From: Gammaproteobacteria bacterium
GTDB lineage: Bacteria > Pseudomonadota > Gammaproteobacteria > Granulosicoccales > Granulosicoccaceae
Assembly: GCA_020444765.1 (NCBI GenBank)
Contig: JAGRHW010000027.1
Coordinates: forward strand, 1-16,896
Length of the DNA stretch: 16,896 nucleotides
Reading direction: 5' to 3'
Shown: positions 13,590 through 16,896 of the stretch, piece by piece
How positions within the stretch are numbered: the stretch's first letter is position 1
Layout of the letters: each line of letters starts with the position of its first letter
Program-made: the position numbers and the translations under genes
Notes under the pieces: generated by a model
What the model was told of the DNA's origin: nothing
Seen by the model: the letters and a program-made list of their open reading frames with translations, nothing else
The model's database searches: none

Positions 13590-14498
13590 TCAGGGCTTGT
13601 CGTATGAAACCGAGTATGGCAAAAACTTCCGTTCCAGGAAATCCAGAAACACTCTGACCTTGGCCGGCAGATATTTGCGGTGCGGGTAGACCGCGTGGAT
13701 CTGCTGCCGTTCGATGTCGTAATCGGTCAGCAAAGGAACCAGGCGTCCGTCTTCGATATCCTGCTCGATCATAAATGCGGAAAGGCGCGCGATGCCGCCG
13801 CCCAAGCGTGTGTACTCGTGCAGTGCGTCAACATTGTCCGTGACGAAGCGTCCCTGCACATCGATGAGCTCGCTGCCGTGCCGGCTGTCGAATCGCCATT
13901 GATTGAAGGCGTCGCTGGTCGACAGGCGCAGGCAATGGTGATCGTAAAGGTCGGCGGGTTTGCCGGGCCTGCCGTGGTTTTGCAGATAAGCGGGGCTGGC
14001 GCAGATCAGGCGCGGACTTTCGCCGAGTTTGCGTTTGATCAGGCTGCTGTCCTGCAGCGGCCCGAGCCGGATCGCCACATCCACGCCTTCCCTGATCAGA
14101 TCGACCGCCCGCCCGGTGAGCTGCAGATCGAGGCTCAGTTCCGGATAGTGCGCCTGAAACTCATCGAGCAGGGGAAGGAGTTGGTGCTTGGCGAAGCCGG
14201 CCGTGCTGTTGACGTGCAGCGTGCCGACGGGCTGCCGGGAAAAACCGGTCAGGGAGGCTTCCGCGTTTGCAATGTCACTGAGTATTTCAAGACAATGCTT
14301 GAAATAGATTTCCCCGCCTTCGGTCATATTCAGGGTTCGGGTCGTGCGGTTCAGCAGGCGAACGCCGAGACGCGCTTCGAGCCGCGAGAGCAGTTTACTT
14401 ACCGCCGACGGCGACAGATCGAGCTGGCGGCCTGCGGCGCTGAAGCTTTGCAATTGCACGGTTGCCACGAAAACCTGCATTTCGGCCCATTTGTCCAA
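13590..14498 (-). CDS. LysR-family transcriptional regulator, 302 aa
   Basis: The N-terminal winged helix (about residues 1-60) reads MQVFVATVQLQSFSAA, then LSPSAVSKLLSRLEARLG and LLNRTTRTLNMTEGG, the standard LysR pattern. The effector domain follows with GTLHVNSTAGFA near 91-102, VDVAIRLGPL and LGGGIARLSAFM near 234-245. The group resembles DsdC/AaeR-type LTTRs often found beside enzymes they control. I chose TTG 14498 as start because GGGGAC stands directly ahead and the protein begins where relatives begin (MDKWAEMQVF); GTG 14558 would add 20 basic residues that run into the divergent promoter area. The gene is divergent from the isomerase/GST pair, its likely target. cobS follows 20 bases downstream. 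Confidence 0.92.
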   Translation of the reverse strand: MDKWAEMQVFVATVQLQSFSAAGRQLDLSPSAVSKLLSRLEARLGVRLLNRTTRTLNMTEGGEIYFKHCLEILSDIANAEASLTGFSRQPVGTLHVNSTAGFAKHQLLPLLDEFQAHYPELSLDLQLTGRAVDLIREGVDVAIRLGPLQDSSLIKRKLGESPRLICASPAYLQNHGRPGKPADLYDHHCLRLSTSDAFNQWRFDSRHGSELIDVQGRFVTDNVDALHEYTRLGGGIARLSAFMIEQDIEDGRLVPLLTDYDIERQQIHAVYPHRKYLPAKVRVFLDFLERKFLPYSVSYDKP

Positions 14499-14530
14499 GT
14501 CGTCCCCTTTTTTATGAATTATTTTCACAA

Positions 14531-14562
14531 TTGATTTGATGAATTTCCTATTTATCACAAAT
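14531..14562 (+). promoter_or_regulatory. Candidate promoter and LysR-type operator between LysR and isomerase genes
   Basis: TTGATT (14531-14536) and TATCAC (14553-14558), 16 bases apart, could be a weak sigma-70 promoter for the isomerase gene. An imperfect dyad ATTTG (14534-14538) and CAAAT (14558-14562) overlaps it, in the spacing range of LysR-type sites. Both matches are short. Confidence 0.3.
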
Positions 14563-14607
14563 TAGTGCCTGAGATACATTGCACGGGTATTTTCCAGGGA
14601 GAAACCG

Positions 14608-15258
14608 ATGAGCGACGTGGTTGAGGTCAGGTTATTTTTCAATTTTCGCAGTCCCTACTGTTATCTGGCGAGCAAAACGCTTTGGCCAATCGTTGATCAG
14701 TTCCGCACCCGCCTGCTGTGGCGGCCGGTCGGCGGCTGGGATCTGCGTTCTACGCCCGAAGTGGCGAAAAGCAAACTGCCACTGGTGCGCCAGGATGTTG
14801 CCCGGTTTGCCCGGCATATGGGCATACCGTTTAATCCGCCGCCCATGACAACCGAACCGACCTTGGCGGCGCTGGGTTCGTTGCTGGCCGAACAGCAGGG
14901 ATTGCTGCGCCCGTATATCGTCGAGGTTATGCGGGCTGAATGGGCCGAAGGCCGGGACATCGGCGATCCGCAGGTGTTGCTGGCGGTGGGTGAGCGCATC
15001 GGTTTGTCACGCCAGGCGTTGACGGCTGCGTTCAGCGATGATGCCGGGCGCAGGCAGCTCGCCGACAACGCTCAGGAAGCGGCCGATCTGGGTGTGATCG
15101 GCGTACCGACTTTCGTCATAGGCGAAGAAGTGTTCTGGGGGCAGGACCGGATCGATTTTGTTCTGCATGAACTGCGGGAGCGCTGGGCCGGATTGCCGGC
15201 GCCCGACTCGTCAAAATCAGTCAGCGAGACTTCTGATGACAACAATCGTACTTTATGA
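14608..15258 (+). CDS. 2-hydroxychromene-2-carboxylate isomerase / DsbA-fold (kappa-class GST-like) protein, 216 aa
   Basis: The thioredoxin-like N-terminus reads VEVRLFFNFRSPYCYLASKTL (in part residues 5-24). FNFRSPYCYLA is the signature of HCCA isomerases and kappa-class GSTs, where the Ser of SPY activates glutathione. A helical insert follows (about 60-140), and the fold closes with GVIGVPTFVIGEEVFWGQDRID near 167-188, holding the cis-Pro loop VPT. The known family reaction is glutathione-dependent isomerisation in naphthalene catabolism, but most members have no proven substrate. AGGGAG stands 8 bases before the ATG. The gene overlaps the glutathione S-transferase gene that follows by 23 bases, which supports joint translation and a shared glutathione-linked role. 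Confidence 0.9.
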   Translation: MSDVVEVRLFFNFRSPYCYLASKTLWPIVDQFRTRLLWRPVGGWDLRSTPEVAKSKLPLVRQDVARFARHMGIPFNPPPMTTEPTLAALGSLLAEQQGLLRPYIVEVMRAEWAEGRDIGDPQVLLAVGERIGLSRQALTAAFSDDAGRRQLADNAQEAADLGVIGVPTFVIGEEVFWGQDRIDFVLHELRERWAGLPAPDSSKSVSETSDDNNRTL

Positions 15259-15850
15259 CAAGCCGGAGTGCCCGTTTTGCTGGAAAGTCCGGCTGGCGCT
15301 GTTTGAGACCGGCCGGGAAGTCGAGCTGCGCGATTCGCAATCGCCCGAGCATCGGTCTGTCTGGCAGGCCTTGACGCCCGGCGCGACCGTGCCGGTGCTG
15401 CTCGATGGCGATCTGGTGGTTTATGAATCGAACGTGATTCTGGAGTATCTGGCCGATATCGCTGCCAGTTTTTTACCTGAAAATCCCCGTGAGCGCGTTC
15501 GTTCGCGACTGCTCAACAGCTACAGCGACGGTGCGATCGGCCCGGCACTGCGCGAGGTGATCTTCGAAAAAAGAGATAAGCCGCCAGCGGACTGGGATCA
15601 GGCACGTATCCGTAACGGCGTGACCGCTTTCGAGGAACGCCTGGAATACCTGGCCGAACAGCTCGGCGACGGGGAATTCTTCGGCGATCGCTATTCCCTG
15701 CCGGAGTGCGCCCTGACCGCGCGTTTTGCCCTGGCGGAGGCGTATGGCGTCGCCATCCCGGACCGATTCGGAAATTTACAAGCCTGGTTTGCCCGGATGA
15801 AAGCCCGCCCGGCTTATCGGGCGACCGCGCCACGGCACTGGTTCGGCTGA
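15236..15850 (+). CDS. Glutathione S-transferase family protein, 204 aa
   Basis: The N-terminal thioredoxin-like domain (residues 1-78) begins TTIVLYDKPECPFCWKVRLAL with a CPFC motif, the active site of the glutaredoxin-like, stringent starvation protein-like and omega/beta-type GSTs. VPVLLDGDLVVYESNVILEYL (near 51-71, in part) gives the cis-Pro and the ES pair that binds glutathione. The all-helical C-terminal domain follows to the end, with ARMKARPAYRAT near 187-198. The Cys in place of Ser/Tyr suggests thiol transfer or reduction of mixed disulfides. I chose ATG 15236 since it begins the first strand exactly; the frame is open further up but lies within the previous gene. The overlap with the isomerase gene implies coupling. 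Confidence 0.92.
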   Translation: MTTIVLYDKPECPFCWKVRLALFETGREVELRDSQSPEHRSVWQALTPGATVPVLLDGDLVVYESNVILEYLADIAASFLPENPRERVRSRLLNSYSDGAIGPALREVIFEKRDKPPADWDQARIRNGVTAFEERLEYLAEQLGDGEFFGDRYSLPECALTARFALAEAYGVAIPDRFGNLQAWFARMKARPAYRATAPRHWFG

Positions 15851-15867
15851 AGGACGCGGTTTGCCGG

Positions 15868-15897
15868 TTGAAATAGACAGGGCAATCCTTCCATAAT
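15868..15897 (+). promoter_or_regulatory. Predicted argG promoter
   Basis: TTGAAA (15868-15873) and CATAAT (15892-15897) are separated by 18 bases. The transcript would begin near 15904, about 31 bases before ATG 15935. An imperfect ACAGGGCA / TGCCTGT dyad (15876-15904) spans the spacer and -10 box. No convincing ARG box was found. Confidence 0.45.
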
Positions 15898-15919
15898 GCC
15901 TGTTTGACTGACTCGATAG

Positions 15920-16896
<977 letters not shown>

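Noticed and set aside
13680..14534. Open frame of 284 codons on the + strand
   Set aside because: It is antisense to the LysR gene, which has a clear winged-helix and effector domain.

Overview
The window reads as chromosomal DNA of a proteobacterium, most probably a gammaproteobacterium. This rests on an E. coli-type argG, a class of cobS, rsgA, LysR and HxlR genes typical of that group, and Shine-Dalgarno sites of the AGGAG type. No species can be named from the sequence alone. There is no rRNA, tRNA, CRISPR array, transposase or integrase in the window.

Region 1 (1 to about 2600) looks like a piece of an integron gene-cassette array. Small A+T-rich genes all point the same way and are separated by attC-like recombination sites. 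The clear ones are the right end of a site at the window edge, a site at 536-636 and a site at 1672-1741. Degenerate candidates lie at 2071-2093 and 2557-2602. The cassette genes encode unrecognised proteins: two with signal sequences, one frameshifted three-helix membrane protein and two probably soluble proteins. No integron integrase is present, so this is either the inside of a larger array or an integrase-less cluster.

Region 2 (about 2600 to 7400) is mixed accessory DNA, still entirely on the + strand and mostly A+T-rich. It holds an MDR oxidoreductase, a GNAT-like protein with a puzzling start, a PLP enzyme of the D-cysteine desulfhydrase/ACC deaminase fold overlapping an isochorismatase-like hydrolase, a MOSC protein followed by a small outer-membrane-type protein, and an internally deleted GFA-family gene of 55 codons.

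Region 3 (about 7400 to the end) has the more G+C-rich look of core genome. On the + strand are a PNPOx-like flavoprotein, RsgA, a small P-loop ATPase/kinase and an SDR dehydrogenase. An HxlR regulator is divergent from an MDR oxidoreductase, with a shared, well-formed control region. An SRPBCC protein follows. CobS and a LysR regulator lie on the - strand. The LysR gene is divergent from an overlapping pair for a 2-hydroxychromene-2-carboxylate isomerase/DsbA-fold protein and a glutathione S-transferase. The window closes inside argG, which runs off the right end.

The working units I would propose are: HxlR controlling its divergent MDR enzyme; LysR controlling the glutathione-linked isomerase/GST pair; and translational coupling between the PLP enzyme and the hydrolase. 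I see no strong evidence for a wholly new multi-gene system. The most distinctive material is the cassette array and the set of broken or re-arranged genes (1745-2064, 3660-4122, 7079-7246).
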